Counted from the stretch's first letter, positions 41,067 to 58,365 are shown. The stretch: DNA of 64,000 nt from Basidiobolus meristosporus CBS 931.73 (GCA_002104905.1 MCFE01000460.1:1-64000), one strand, 5' to 3'. The notes: a model not told the origin generated them from the letters alone. Program-made: numbers and translations.

Positions 41067-43219
41067 AAATATACGAATTCAAACCATCATTTTCCATGCA
41101 GTTCAATGGAGTAGAGGGAAAGGACTGACTTGTTAGGGTATTCCGAGAACAAGTCGAGTAATATGGCATGAGTGCATACTTTATCTTTTCAATAACTTTG
41201 CAACTCAAGGGAACAAGCCAAATTAAGTACAACGTGAGATTTTGGTCCAGACAAAAGAATGTACACGTAGTTTTTATGAAGGCATTTAATACTATTCACA
41301 GATATGCTTCTTGAACCATTCTCTCTCCATTGGTTAGTCAACTAGTTGGATATTCCTCTTAGACATCCAGGGTAAAACATACACCATCACTTCATTACAT
41401 TCAATACATAGATTTAGACACTGGGGGATGAGTGGGCATATACATAGAAAGATGATTGAAAGCGTTTAGAGCCATGAGAAAGCCTGATTTCCACTTGATT
41501 AGGTTCACTTGGTTGAAATATAGTACTTGTGCATTTGTGAGACATTGCAGAAGCAACATTCAGAGAGTTTTGAAGTGGATTTCAGGAACTTCAGCAAGGA
41601 TGCATTATTGGGGATCAACTGGACAAGTATAGGATGTCAGAAATTTCCGGAACTAGAGTTTGTTCTGGACTAAACCATATTATCTAATATCATAATGTTC
41701 TAGTCGTTAGCCAAGAGACGCATCATACTGTGTGAACAATCATAGTGCTGAACTAGTAAATGGCAACAATCCATTGGTAAGAATGTTTGCTTGGTGGGAA
41801 TACCGGCATTCTTGCCTGACGAATTTGCGGATCAGAAATCAATGTCGGATGATCCAGAAACAATATTTGAGATCATGAATCGGAGCATGCTTTGTGAACT
41901 GGTATTTTCAATGAGGTTACCTAAAGGCACTCCACCACAGTTGCAACACACCACACGCTACGGTGCTGGAACAGAGTCCCCCACTGTTCCTGATTCCCCT
42001 GGGCTGGAATTCTTCATATGATATAAACCCAAGGTCAGTGGAATTTGTCATGTCAGAGGCTCGTCGAATGCTCCAGGGACTCCGGAAAACTAGGAGGTGG
42101 GGAGGGGTATACAGAACTAACGTGTAGAAGAGAGATTTGTTGAACGTGACCAGTTTGCCACCACAAGGACTGGGCTGATTTGAATCCCATTTTGAGGCTT
42201 CGCCAGAGAGTGATCAGATGATCCTTGACTGCAGGTTGGCTCACCATTAGGATTGAGTCCAACCAAAGCATCGATATCGGTTTCTCCACCTTTGATAGTA
42301 TGACATCATATGTGGGCCATGTAGCGACCAAACAAAAGGTAACCTAGTGTATCAGCTACCCAGAATGTGAATCAATCCCTACCCACTGAAGCGCTACGAT
42401 GCGACCATTTTTGTGGTGGAGAAATCGATTAGAATTTTGGCGAACGTTGGTGCGCCGCCATTACGCGTAAGCTTCGAGAGGCTTCCAAAGCATTACAATT
42501 CCTCCTACGGCTGGTGCATGGCCTAAAGCCCAACTCCTTCACCAAACCCCATCCAGCCCCCTTACGATGACCCACTCGACATGCAGACATGTGAGGAAAT
42601 ACCGTCTGGATCTTGGGTGAATGGAGTTGGCTGAATGCATCCCTAATCAAGGGAATGAACAACCACCCGGCATCGTAAATCCCAAATAGCGACTCACCAC
42701 GAGGCCCATCTAAGGTCAACCGTCAATGGAATTGACAGTTCCCAGACTGTCGTGACATCTGCACCTGTGTGAGCATGGCGGTTCCGGGCTCCACCAGATC
42801 CATCGTGGTGAATGCAGGTGGCGGATACGGAATTTCACCACCTCCAAACTAGGCGCATGATCCCATAGGGGATGATGGTTTCGATGCCTCTAATCTATAT
42901 TGAGGCAAGCGAAAGTAGCACCACGTCGACACTACCCTTGCCTCTAGGAGCTCTTACCACTTTTGGCCTAAGCGACCAGGATGCAAGATCGATGCAAGAT
43001 AGCATGCGGTGTGTCAGCCACACCGATCTATTCGGGAAACGGATCACTGATGATGGATATGGATTTACTAGTCACGGTCTAAACGAAAAATTTTAATCTT
43101 CGGGAGTTCCATTAGGGTTGACTATACTATAGGATGCTACGCAAAGGTTGAATTCTACAAGCTACCACTGATGAATGAAAGTGCAGGGTGGAATGGTATT
43201 AGAAGGGTGTTTGATGTAG
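41067..43219. other. Intergenic, no supported gene
   Basis: AT-rich to about 41800, then a GC-richer part (41800-43080) with open frames on both strands but no recognisable motif. Confidence 0.4.
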
Positions 43220-44463
43220 TTAAAAGTCAATTCTTTGTCCGATCACTGGAAGGATATAGTTCACTCCCAAGTCATTGGTGGCTTTCAGCTCGCGCTCAAT
43301 AGTAAGACGAACGTTGTTGGTGGTGTTGGTGATATCTGGCTTGGTGTGGGTAATGACCACATTCAATCCTCGGAGGGGATTCCTTCCGCCAACGAGGCCG
43401 GCCAATACAAGGAGCTCTTCACGGATGTAGACTGGGGTGAGATGACCGAAGAGGAGGTTGCCTGGGCGAGAAGAAGTGTAGGAGGATTCAATGAAGATAG
43501 CACGTAGTTTTTTGCTGCGAACAAGAGGAGCGGCATGCTTCCACACATCAATAATGCGAGGTAGGGGACCAATGGAGTCTGGTCCAACATCGCCAAAGTA
43601 AATAGCCTCGTCTCCGTTGGCATCATTTCGAATGAAGAAAGCAGTGGAATTGAGTGGTGCTGGTCCGACAGTTCCATGAGTAACAGGGAATGCTGTAGTA
43701 GACATGTTGTTGGGCAAAGGATAGTACTTGCTGTTATCAATAGTCTGATAAGTATATTGCTTAATAGCATAACTGCCTTGGTCACCCATATTAGGCCAGG
43801 CATAGTTGTTGAACACGTTGCTAGGGTTGAAAATTACGGGTCAATAACGGACAGAATAACAATTCTAATGCGAGAAACTTACTTGATGATACTGGATGTA
43901 GTATCATTGATACCGTAAATCGTCTTGCCGCCCTTGTCACCGGCAGTACCAATAACAAATCCACTCATATGATCCAAGTGGCCATGAGAGAACATATAGC
44001 CTTTGATATGGTCACGCATCAATGTACCAGCTGCCACAATGCAGTCCTGGTCAGCATAGGTGCATACAGGGGCGTTAGCGATGCGGCGGAACGCGCCACG
44101 TTCGTAACCCTTTTGGATACCGTGCATTAGGGTTCCAGCTTCAACTGCCATCCAGCCATCGGATGAAGAACCTGCGTAAGGCTTGAATAGGTAACCACTA
44201 ATGTCACTCTCCACTGGACCACCCTCAGAACCAAGCACAACAACTGTGAAACTTGGTTTTAATCCTGAGTAAGCGAGTGGGTCTACCTCGTCAACATCAC
44301 GTTTCAAAAAGTGATTGTTTTCGTGGACTTCGGTCGTGGAGTCAAACACGCCAGCCACATAAAGGAGTCCGGCACCTAGCAGGACATTCATTGCAATACT
44401 GGCAGTGGAGAATGAGAACCATTTGCCACTGCGTTTGGAGGCTCGGGTGTTGGTAGGAAGCAT
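43220..44463 (-). CDS. PDE1: Class II cyclic-nucleotide phosphodiesterase, membrane-anchored
   Basis: Hydrolyses 3',5'-cAMP. Two exons on - (43883-44463, 43220-43820) with a 62-nt intron give 393 residues. The metallo-hydrolase signature HGHLDH is at 160-165 (FSHGHLDHMSGFVIG). The class II opening (VVVLGSEGGPVESDISGYL) precedes it, and later conserved parts are GDVGPD, IFIESSYT and VVITHTKPD. Unusually, residues 20-40 form one hydrophobic segment after a basic start (KRSGKWFSFSTASIAMNVLL), which predicts a signal anchor placing the catalytic part in the secretory lumen or outside, as in Dictyostelium PdsA rather than cytosolic yeast Pde1. The ATG at 44463 is the first in frame. Confidence 0.92.
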
Positions 44464-45804
44464 GTCAATAATGTTTGTTGGCGTCAGTACCAAGCGCGAT
44501 AGATAGAGGCACTTCAGCGGAATGTGGATTAAGGTTGATTCAAGTTCAGCTCGAATATATATGGAAGCCGGGGTCGATTATCAGTATGTTGATCTGTCTC
44601 GACAAACTATAGGTGGGTTGCTATGCTGAAACCTAGCAAATGAACAGTCCCCAAACCTTGGCAAGAATTGGTTCTCGATGCATGTAAATAACAATGAAAT
44701 GATCTTTGTGCCTGAGAATTCCCTAGATTGTTGATCTACCTTCCTTTTTTAGTAATAGGTCTGTACTGTTGATGATTTGTTGCAACTACGCAGTAGTGAG
44801 GAAAAGGGAATTATATATAAAAGTAGATGAATAGTATCAACAAAGATACATAAATGCTTGAAATAACCAGGCAAGATGACTCAAGTTGTCAAAGTAGAGA
44901 TGGAGCAAGTTGCACGTCTTCTCGATCATCGATGAATTGGAAATTCTGTGTAGCGTACGGAATGGTGGATACGTTTTCAGGTCGGTTTTCAAGCATATGC
45001 GGTGCTTCAGGATAACACCACCTTCCATATTCCACCGAGTTTTCCTGAATACCATCAGTCCGTTGTTCACCAATGGACCCTTTCGGACATATAATGTGAC
45101 CATCATCTGTGGAAACTAGGGCGTCGAATAAAATGGCTGGGATCTCAGTGTAAACTATCATTCAAGTTTTGCATAATCACTGGAATTCCACTTTCACCAG
45201 ACAAGTCACTCAACATTGCAAATCGCCACTATGATGAATCACGTATTAACTCTATTGGCTTTACAAAGTGGACAACGGCTGGAGGGTGATAGTTTTTCAA
45301 CGGTAGCCTTAAGTAAATGGCAACTCTCATAACTTCTCGAGCAGCTATGATTCCTATCGGTGTTCCAGGTTCCATCATTCACGCATATATATCCACGTTG
45401 ATTTTTTAAATGTAACATTTTTTTGGATTGAACATTTAAATCTCACTACTAGATGGTATCTTTTTTCATATCGTTGGAGCGCATCCAGACATCAGCGTTT
45501 AAGAGTTCGTTCTCATTTATAGTATCGTGGATCCATCTGCCAACTTCATTAGCCAATCATCAATGTGTATTATATCTATCTTGTGTAACCAGCGGTGGTA
45601 CCTTCGGATCTTCAATCCCAAGTAGTACACATTCCTGATTTTCCTCATGTCACTAGACTGGTAAACACTTCCCGAAAGATACCATCAACTGGAATATGGA
45701 TATTCATTCGGATAGCATATGCGGCTATTATGGTGAACTCTATACAGTTGGTTGTTTATGAATGAGGCAACAGAATACAGGGGAATAGCTGAACAGGAAC
45801 CATA
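44464..45804. other. Intergenic between two - strand genes
   Basis: AT-rich. Only short frames. TATATATT on - near 44555 is probably the PDE promoter. Confidence 0.4.
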
Positions 45805-47180
45805 TTAATAATAATAATCGAAATCATAAGGCTCATAATAGGAGTCACATGATGCAGCCAGGTCTACTGATGCGGTATCGGACATGCGTCGATTGTATTC
45901 AACCATTCTAAGATGCTCAGTGTATTCATCGTAATCCGTACCGTCAAACTCTTCCTCTGACGCAGTGATGAAAGGATGTTTGAGTGTCTCGATTGCGCTG
46001 GGCCGTGCTTCGGGATCCGTGGCTAACATGGATTTTAATAGGTCGGCAGCATGGTATATGATCTCTGGATACAGTTTTTGCTCACGGTTGAGCAACAGTT
46101 CCTCCAATGATTCACAAATCATTTCCGTAGTTTGTGCTCTGACCAAATTACTACCAAGGTAATTGAGCTGACAATCTGGAAGGTAGGCCTCAAGCATTTC
46201 CCCAAACAAAATTCCTGCACTATACATATCTGGTTTTGTTCCTTCCGCATTCCCTTCGTACACTTCTGGGGCAATGTATCCTGGCGTACCACAGGGCTCA
46301 TGGGGTTGACCAGAGCAACGACTACACAACCCAAAATCGATGACAACTAGGTGTCCTTCTTGATCTACCATGAGGTTAGCCGGTGTTAGATCCATATGAA
46401 CAATGCCATCTTTGTGCAAGCCCTCAAGAGCCTAGATATATCGATTAGTGAGTGCTTGTGTTTAGGTAATCACAGCCGTACTTCGCCTACCTCCAGTAAA
46501 TCTCGGATCAACCTTTGAATGTCGCGTAGGTTGCGCCTTCCAATCTCCAGGTCTTTTAGTTTGGGAAGTACTATTACAAGTTGACCTTTGTCGTCAAGGT
46601 AGCTATCCTCTATGTGGACTACATGTGGGATGTGACTCACTTGCTGGAGGACTTCGATTTCTTTTTCGGCTAGTTGGCGAGAGGGTACGGTCTTGAAAAC
46701 CACTGGAAAGCAATCAACCAAACGCACACCAAATTCGATTAAGGATAGCTCAGTCTACATATGGGTGTACTGGTTAGACCTGACATGCTGTCGTGAAATC
46801 AATGATAATCTTACCGAAAGCTTTCTAATATTATCATTAACTAAGTATTTTTTCTGATCACGACATGGGAAACGTTCGCAGGGTGCTTTGTATACGTAAT
46901 CATTATCATCTGTACACTTTTGGTCTTCGGGAGAACTTGATTCTTCTTGATTGCATATGATCGGTGAGACTGGCAAATTGGTAGAAGTAGAACGGGAGTG
47001 AGCAAGCTTATGTCGGAGGTTGCGGAAGAGTTTTCGAGAGCTTCTAGGCGACTTTTCAACACTTTGATGGGTGGTAGTGAATTTCTCCTCCGAGAGAGTT
47101 TTCGAGCGACATAGCGGTGGCCTTTCTATACTCGGCATTCCATGGAAGGAGGGGAGATGTATGGACAAGTGACGCAGCAT
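45805..47180 (-). CDS. Divergent Ser/Thr protein kinase
   Basis: Three exons on - (46815-47180, 46491-46754, 45805-46431) with introns of 60 and 59 nt give 418 residues. Residues 1-120 are Ser/Arg-rich and disordered. The kinase domain follows: the likely VAIK lysine is Lys143 in PVVFKTVP, the catalytic loop is HMDLTPANLMV (222-232; His-Met-Asp replaces His-Arg-Asp), then DFG (242-244) and GTPGYIAPE (258-266). Lobe end: ATDPEARPSAIETLKHPFI. No Gly-x-Gly-x-x-Gly loop is visible before Lys143, where the sequence reads SLIEFGVRLVDCF. The tail is acidic with many Tyr. It may phosphorylate substrates in an unusual way or be poorly active. The subfamily is not assigned. A TATAAAAG box on - lies at 47282-47289. 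Confidence 0.85.
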
Positions 47181-47281
47181 TGTGGTTGACCTGAGGTTTA
47201 TTATGTGGATAGGAGATTGCGATCGACCTGATGGTAAACAAATCAACGGAGATAACAGGGCGGAGAGGTGGGCGAAAGTAG

Positions 47282-47289
47282 CTTTTATA
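47282..47289 (-). promoter_or_regulatory. TATA box of the divergent kinase gene
   Basis: TATAAAAG on the - strand, 102 nt before the chosen start codon at 47180. Supports that start over any upstream non-ATG codon. Confidence 0.5.
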
Positions 47290-51451
<4,162 letters not shown>

Positions 51452-51866
51452 TCTCGCCCGTGTCCTTTTGTTGTGTGGTACTGATTGGTATCAATGTGTT
51501 GAGAACTATTAAATGTCCCCCCGTAAATGAAAGAAGTTGGCCATCATTTCGACCTGCTAAGGGTAGAAGATTATTGCCCTATATATACAATTACACATTT
51601 TTTGCCCCAATAATGTTGTACCTGCCTTCTTGTAAGCTATAATAAATCATTTATTCGAGGGGTGCCCACTTGCAAATGATGTTGGTATAGAGTAACAATG
51701 AAATGCCATGTAAAGCATGCAGTTCGCTGAGTCATTGATAATTGGAAGGGATTTGGACGAACGGTTAGGATGATGTAATAAATTACGCAATTATCTAAGG
51801 CATTTGAGAATAAAACTAATAATAAGACAAATATACATGGTCCAAAAAACGCGCAACTATAAGTAC

Positions 51867-54800
51867 TCAAGCGGAGGTAGAGTTCTTCAGGTTTGCATTG
51901 CTCATCTTACGACGAAGCGATGAGAGTCTGTTAGATATGAAGCCAATGACTAGAAAACATGTTAGTTGAGATGTAGATAGAATGGTCATATATGGGAAAT
52001 GGCTACATTTGGTGATGGTTCGACGATCTTCCTCATCCATGGCATTATCCTCGTCCACAGTTAATAATGCCGACAGTATCCAAATTGCAGTCTGATACGA
52101 TCGCTCGCAATCCGTCAGATTTTCTCCTACAAGCTCATCAACTGCAGCTGCTCGGCTCTACTCACCAAAAAGGCACAATCAGAATGTAGTGTTAAAAACT
52201 TAAAGGCTGAGTTCGAATTACCGTCTCCAAAGCATAGTCATACATAAGTTTTTCAACGCAAATACTGTGTTCCTCGTCTATGGTAACTTTCAGTTTTATA
52301 AACTCTGCTTTCTCAAGACTTTCGTTGAATTTATCCCGCATCCACTGGACAGCTGAAAAGTTCAATCCGTGTTTAGTAGCATTGTTTACAAAGGTAAGCT
52401 GGTCTGGAAGAGTACCATCATTTAATCTAGATGATGTTGTCTTGACTCCAGTATGGTTGCGATCTACGTTGTCCCAGTATTTTTTGGCGGCATCAAGGCC
52501 GGCTTGTAGAAGCGAGAGGGTTTTGAGGTACAGAGCGAACGCTTCGCCACCTATTTTCTCCACTTCCTCTTCGCTTAAAGGGGTTTCACTATCTTTGGTG
52601 GACTCCGGATGGGGTGGGGTTAATTCTAGAAATTTCAGATTGGCCAAATGAAATATTGCATGCGCTTTGTAAGCCGAGCTCTCAATTCCACTGATAATCA
52701 GGTCCTTTGTATTCGTAACGTGTTTAGGGACCGGGTATTGATGGGATTTCCATACAGTATAGCTTAATTTACCTCTTCTTTGCTAGCTTCTGAGTTACGT
52801 TGGTCACCCTTGGAGAACGATAGATCACGGTGTGGTGGTGAATGGCTACCTGTACGACCGAGGAGTCGAGCCGAAGCTGTGGAAATTGCCTTGGCCAGAG
52901 CAGATGGTGTTGCTCCGCTGGCCCACCCGGTAGTAGGGGGGGCACCACGATCTCGAGAGCCGAGCGCTGTGGTGGGGCTATCATATTCCATTTTGTTGAT
53001 GGTTGGAGTCGACTCGGCCCTTGCAAGGTAATAGAGAGCAGTGCCTTCGGGTTTTCGGAAAGGGGGTGGGATTGTTGTAGAAGATGAGGATGCCGGGTTT
53101 CGTACCGTCTGGTTGGTAAGTCTGGGAGACGCAGCCAGCTCTAAAAGAGTAATGTTAACGGAATCCTGGGAGACACATACTCAATTAACTTACCATCAGC
53201 CAGAGCATTCACTTCTACAGCTCGCTTTTCTATCACTACGTACTCCCTTTCAAAGAGAATTTCGTCTTCCGTCTTGTTCGAGATTGTGGTTTGATCTTTG
53301 TCTCTATTATTTTCCGTCTTATTAGCTCGAGCTCTGGGTGTCTTGAGCTTAATGTTAACAGTTGTGGGATTCAATAATAGAGAGCTTGATGGAGATGCTG
53401 GCTCATCGTGGAGCGATGGATTTCGTTGATCTGCAGTGGCGTTCCGGTTTGACTTGAAATCCATTCGAGGGTCGTATGATCTGGGCTTTGACCCCATTAG
53501 GCCAAGGGAAAACGGCCTTTGAATTCTGTACTTGGTTTGTTGAATGAACTAATGAATATATCAAGATAGAAAGGTACCTTTCCGTAGATATCTCGTATGA
53601 TGGCCTACGGAGCGCATAGCCAAGCGGTGCATATCTACTGTTCGGTAGATCGAAACTGGCGGAACGACGAGTGTTGCAAAGATATTTTGCAATCCCCACT
53701 GACCCATGTATGCCAAAATGATAAATATAATAGCCATACATTTTGCGGCTGGAAAATGAACAAACCGTTTCCAATCTCAACATTTTGCTCGGAGCTCCTG
53801 GACATTCCAATGATACACGGATGTGCAAAGAAATCCTCAAAAGACAGCCGCTCAGCTGGATTTCTCTTTAGTAGGTGGCGAATCAGATCTTTCAGCTCTT
53901 CACTGACAAGTGTGGTCTTTCGTTGGCTTGAATCGGAGTATGGTATAGATGCTGTGTTGTCATCAGAATCCCGTCTCCGAACCCTCGAATCCGAGACCTC
54001 TCCGGGAAATTTGATATGGTCGTTGCACTTTTCGATTCTTTTGAGCAATTCGACATGGTTTTGTGCTCGAAACGGAGGTTTGCCGACCACCAATTCATAC
54101 AGTACAGCACCAACGCTCCATAGATCGGCTTTTGCGTCATATTTCTCGTACCTTAAAATCTCTGGCCCCATATAGAGGGGGGAGCCACATAGAGTATCTG
54201 CCAGGGTATGTGCTGGAAGTGATCTGGCAAATCCAAAATCAGCAATCTTCAAGATGGGCAAATGCTCTAGATCGATTAATTTCTTATGTTGTTGAGGATG
54301 AGGCACCAGGAGAAGGTTCTAGTGAACGCTGATTTTAATGTGATTGAAATCGTGGTGATTGGCCTTACTGTGACTAACCTGTGGTTTAATGTCCCGATGA
54401 ATTAAATTCCTGGATCTAAGGAATTGCAACGCGGACGCTAGAATAGTACCGTCAGCAAAATGCCTAGCGCAAATACAACAGTCAATACAAACCCAGCTGC
54501 TTCAAGAAGTGCTTGACAATATACTCGTCGAGCCCGCCAGCTGGACCTTCCGCCTCAGGGATTTCTCTACGCCTTTTGATAAGAGTAGACAAGTCTCCCA
54601 TTGAGCAATATTCCATCACCAGGTGGATATGGCTCTCCGATTTCTACTTGGCAATGAAGTAGATCCCAAGATCAATAGTTATCCCTGAAATTTTCTGGTG
54701 GCCATACATACCACACAGTCGACCAGACCAACAATATTCGAATGCTTTATTCCTTTAAGGATAGATATTTCTGATTCCAAACTTTCCAGCAATTTTCGCG

Positions 54801-55023
54801 TCAATTTAGAGCGCAGGACTGACTTGATGGCAACATATTTGCCTGTTTTCTATGATAGAGCATTGCCTAGTTAGTACCAACACAATCTTACTGCTTTTGC
54901 TTGAATCAGTTGCTGCTGAATTACAGAGCACTCTCACTGTACCTTGTGCCTTCCTTTATATACAGTGGCAAACGAGCCTCTACCAATCTCTTGTAAGATT
55001 TCGTAGGGTCCCACAGCTTCCAT
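51867..55023 (-). CDS. ATG1: Autophagy initiation kinase Atg1/ULK
   Basis: The Ser/Thr kinase that starts autophagosome formation. Eleven exons on - : 54943-55023, 54712-54849, 54493-54643, 54379-54437, 53766-54318, 53578-53698, 53194-53525, 52773-53140, 52222-52704, 52007-52157, 51867-51949. They join in frame to 839 residues. Kinase domain: [11 protein letters not shown] near residue 15, Lys36 in [14 protein letters not shown] (HRD 137-139), DFG 170-172, and the Atg1-type [11 protein letters not shown]. After it come REFERYV-like [20 protein letters not shown], a Ser/Pro-rich linker, and the C-terminal MIT-like Atg13-binding helices ([16 protein letters not shown] ... [13 protein letters not shown]). 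Two introns use the donor GTTTGT. The junction between exons 5 and 6 was chosen because it alone keeps frame. Confidence 0.95.
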
Positions 55024-57368
55024 TGGAATTGAACAAGATATTCACAATTAATAGTAGAGGAGAAGGGATGTGCGAAGAAGCGTCAGGTTTGCAAGGATAA
55101 TAGTGGAGCAGGCGTCACAATAGGTTTACCTCAACAATATAAAATAGTGGGGACTAACAATAAGAAGAAATACAGCACAATAAAACTAGAAACGAGGCCA
55201 GGTAATAAGGTATCCAAAAGTTCAAAAGAGACCAGTAGAAAATAAAGTAGACTGTATACAAGATAGTGGTTTAAAAGAACAAAAATTGCTTTATTATGAA
55301 AGCAGGAAAATCTTTAAAAGCGATCTGTACAGTGGCGTGGCGCTGACTGCTTCAGCATATTCATATTATTAGCGGTCTAAAGGGTATATGTTTCATAGTC
55401 TTTCATATTAGGGAATAGGCAGTCCTATGATCCGAAGGGCATAACAATTCATGTGACTTGTACTGGGAACGTGATCCTGAGGAGAAATATAGTCATGATC
55501 AGGCCGTGGTTCACGACTGATTTCCCTGGTATATCATTTGATCATGCCGACAGTGCTACCGTTTTAGTTATATCACCTTGTCATGGAGCAGCCCAAGACG
55601 TGATTTTTCGTTGCAATGGCTCGCCTACTAATACATTTGGTACAGGAATATACTATTCCAATCAACCCCAAAGGCTGCGGTACTGCGCTTCAATTGCACA
55701 TATGGCCAATACATTTAGGTTGTTTTGATTTACACTGTGATAGGAGTTCCACAAGGGAAACCTCATTGAAATCAGGGGCTACTAGCGCAGTGGTAAATGA
55801 TGGCACCTAATTACAGTATGAGCAATACTCACACAGTAAAGGAGTTCGCACCAGGTATGGACGAAGCTGCAAATGGCAGCGCAAGGGTCCTGGCGCAATC
55901 CGCCAATCCCATGTACAATTTACTCTTGGTGGGCAGTGCAAACCAAACAGCATTTCATCAGCCTCCAGGGATCATCCAAGAGCTTCCTGAAATGAGCATT
56001 ATTGAAGGACTGCTAAAACATAAAAATTGAGCATACCTTTGTCAGCCAATGGAAGCGGATGATATCGGCGTGATTAGATAAGGCTTCAACTCGACAAGAT
56101 CTGACGAAACAGAGTTGAATGATAGCTACCACAGAAGCTGAATCATCTGTTGAGTAATGACTTCCGAGGTGTGCGTGAAGCATGTCCAACAACCAGACAC
56201 TGCAGTTGAAGTCAAATGCGAGGCTCTAGACCATATACACGGGGTCTGACATCTTTGAGGCATGGTATATCAGGGCTGGAGTCGACCTCTGACAAACCAT
56301 GAGCCACACTGGGCAGGCGGAGTCAACTATCAATAAACATCGCATAACTATCACGAACAAGGAGGAAGATCCACCAGAGCAACTGAAGGCAAACAAACAA
56401 ATAAATGTTAGAGCAATAATGGTTGATGTAATGAATGGTGGACAATGTCGGTGGCATCTGCAGAGCTTCCAGGTCTTCCAATTAGCTGGCAGCAAGGTAC
56501 GGGCGTCAGCAGTGATTAGTGGCAGCCTATCAGACATAGGTGTAGAGTTGTAGAGTCAGTTCACCACTGGACTATTATTCCTGTTGAGATTGCTATCACG
56601 GAAGATAGGTTGGGGTTGAAGCCAATTTTCCTAGTAGTGGAGGTAGACCGCAAGTTGCATTGATTCTTGTCCGTTATGGCTATGCAACCCTAACCACCGA
56701 ATTCGTAAGATTGGGATGGTTTGATTGATTAGCCCGCATGGTCTTTATGTTCCACATGTACCAAATCTTCTATCGATCCACGTGTGTTGATCCTATTCAG
56801 CGTCATAGTATGCACATCCAAACAAAGCTTAAACTCATGCCCGACAAATGGGGAGCATACCAATCTTCTGTAAGGAGAAGCCATTTGCTATAAACAAGGT
56901 TGATACCTAGGGTTTCACACTCTTACGAGCCAGACCTGCAGACGTTATCTTGCATGCATGGCATCTGTTTGATATAGGTTCACTCTATCTCTACCACATC
57001 TCTGAGTCATCGTTAGCCCCATACCAAGCCAAATCGGTTGATAAGATGGCGTTACAATATGCTATCACTCAATGACCAAGTAACAAAGACAATTATCATC
57101 AACCCGTCTATGCTTCTACACGAATCTAGGAAAGTTCCAGGTATTCAAAAGCAATTCCCTAAACACATTAGTCATGCCTGTTTTAATACGGCGAACAATC
57201 GAAATATGGAGGTACGTGATATGCGTTAGGGACTATATCAGCAAACATGCTAGATGCAGAGTTGATGATTGAGCCATGGAGTAAGCTACTTTTTCCACTA
57301 CCCGGAAAATATAAAAGCGACACAGGAGGCAGCATCAATACGTATCATATAACTCTTTCTTCAATAAG
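55024..57368. other. Intergenic, 2.3 kb, one doubtful small ORF
   Basis: Upstream of ATG1 on its left. An ORF at 55797-56030 (+) encodes about 77 residues (MMAPNYSMSNTHTVKEFAPG...) of ordinary composition with no recognisable domain. A + frame at 56299-56553 is similar in status. Neither is listed as a gene. TATAAAAG at 57310 belongs to the next gene. Confidence 0.4.
57310..57317 (+). promoter_or_regulatory. TATA box of the first secreted acidic protein
   Basis: TATAAAAG, 59 nt before the ATG at 57369. Confidence 0.55.
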
Positions 57369-57998
57369 ATGAAATTGCTGTTTAGCTCGTTACTCTTCCT
57401 AACCATTTTTTTTACAACCATGGCCCAAAATGCCGAGAACGATGGGCGGAGTCCAGTTTGGGATGAGAATGCTACGGAATCTATATCAGATATGAGCGCA
57501 TCACGTGGTTCCATCGGTGCACATTTGAGTGCTGAGGAAACCGAAAAGGAGGATGATGGCTTGCAGCAAACACATCTTACGAGATTTGGTAGAATCCATA
57601 GGATTGATACTGATAATGCTGTACCTGAGCCATCTGAACAGGAAAGCCCTGATGCTGATGCTAATGAAGATCCAACGCAGCCTATCGATGCCCAAGTAAA
57701 CCAGACAGATCAAGTAGACCAAACCTCAGTTCCCCCACAACCCACCAGTGATATAGAAGTCAATGATAACTCCTCTTCAGCCTCTTCTCCTACATCCGTC
57801 CTCCCCACAGACACCTCGTCTTCTGACATCGTTACTGAACCCACGATATCTTCCACTAATATTGAGTTTGTGAATACGCCGATCGTCAATCCACAGAACT
57901 GCATTGTCTTAAACTTAGGACAAGGGCCAGCATGCCTAGATCCAAAGTTATTCGGTGCCAACTTAAGTCCATCTTCCGATACCAGAGAAAAAGAATAA
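57369..57998 (+). CDS. Secreted acidic protein, member A of a tandem pair
   Basis: 209 residues, single exon. Residues 1-19 (MKLLFSSLLFLTIFFTTMA) are a clear signal peptide, so the protein enters the secretory pathway. The middle, about 140 residues, is disordered and rich in Asp, Glu, Ser, Thr, Pro and Gln, with a few Arg. The only two cysteines are in the conserved C-terminal part, NPQNCIVLNLGQGPACLDPK, which probably form one disulfide. The same C-terminal signature ends the next gene at 58441, so the pair is paralogous although the middle parts hardly match. No known domain recognised. It may be a surface or host-facing protein; that is inference. The ATG follows a TATAAAAG box by 59 nt. 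Confidence 0.75.
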   Translation: MKLLFSSLLFLTIFFTTMAQNAENDGRSPVWDENATESISDMSASRGSIGAHLSAEETEKEDDGLQQTHLTRFGRIHRIDTDNAVPEPSEQESPDADANEDPTQPIDAQVNQTDQVDQTSVPPQPTSDIEVNDNSSSASSPTSVLPTDTSSSDIVTEPTISSTNIEFVNTPIVNPQNCIVLNLGQGPACLDPKLFGANLSPSSDTREKE

Positions 57999-58359
57999 AT
58001 ACCTTGACCACGAATGATATCCACCTGGCGATGAGCATGCTAACCCCATGTAATTCTATTTTATTTCACCTGCCTAATTGGGAAATATATATTCAAGTAT
58101 TGGGAATAAACTGCATGATCTTAGATTCTGTCAAATCCTTGATTAACCCAAGCTAGGACAGTGGCCATATGCTATGGACCAAGTTGGATGTCATACTTCA
58201 GACTCGGGCCGCTTGCGAGAAGCAAAAGGCTAGAGGGTCTATGCAAAGTGAGGTAGCTTTAGCGTGAGATCTATCCACGCATATGCAGCTATATGCGGTG
58301 ATTGATGTATGCACGTCTCGCGTGCTTCCAAGAGTGTGGATAAGCGTATTTGCAAGTCA

Positions 58360-58365
58360 TATAAG
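58360..58365 (+). promoter_or_regulatory. TATA-like box of the second secreted acidic protein
   Basis: TATAAG, 76 nt before the last base ahead of the ATG at 58441. Weaker than the box in front of the paralogue. Confidence 0.35.

Noticed and set aside
55797-56030. Small 77-residue gene upstream of ATG1
   Set aside because: No domain, weak start context and no promoter signal. Kept only as a note in the intergenic entry.
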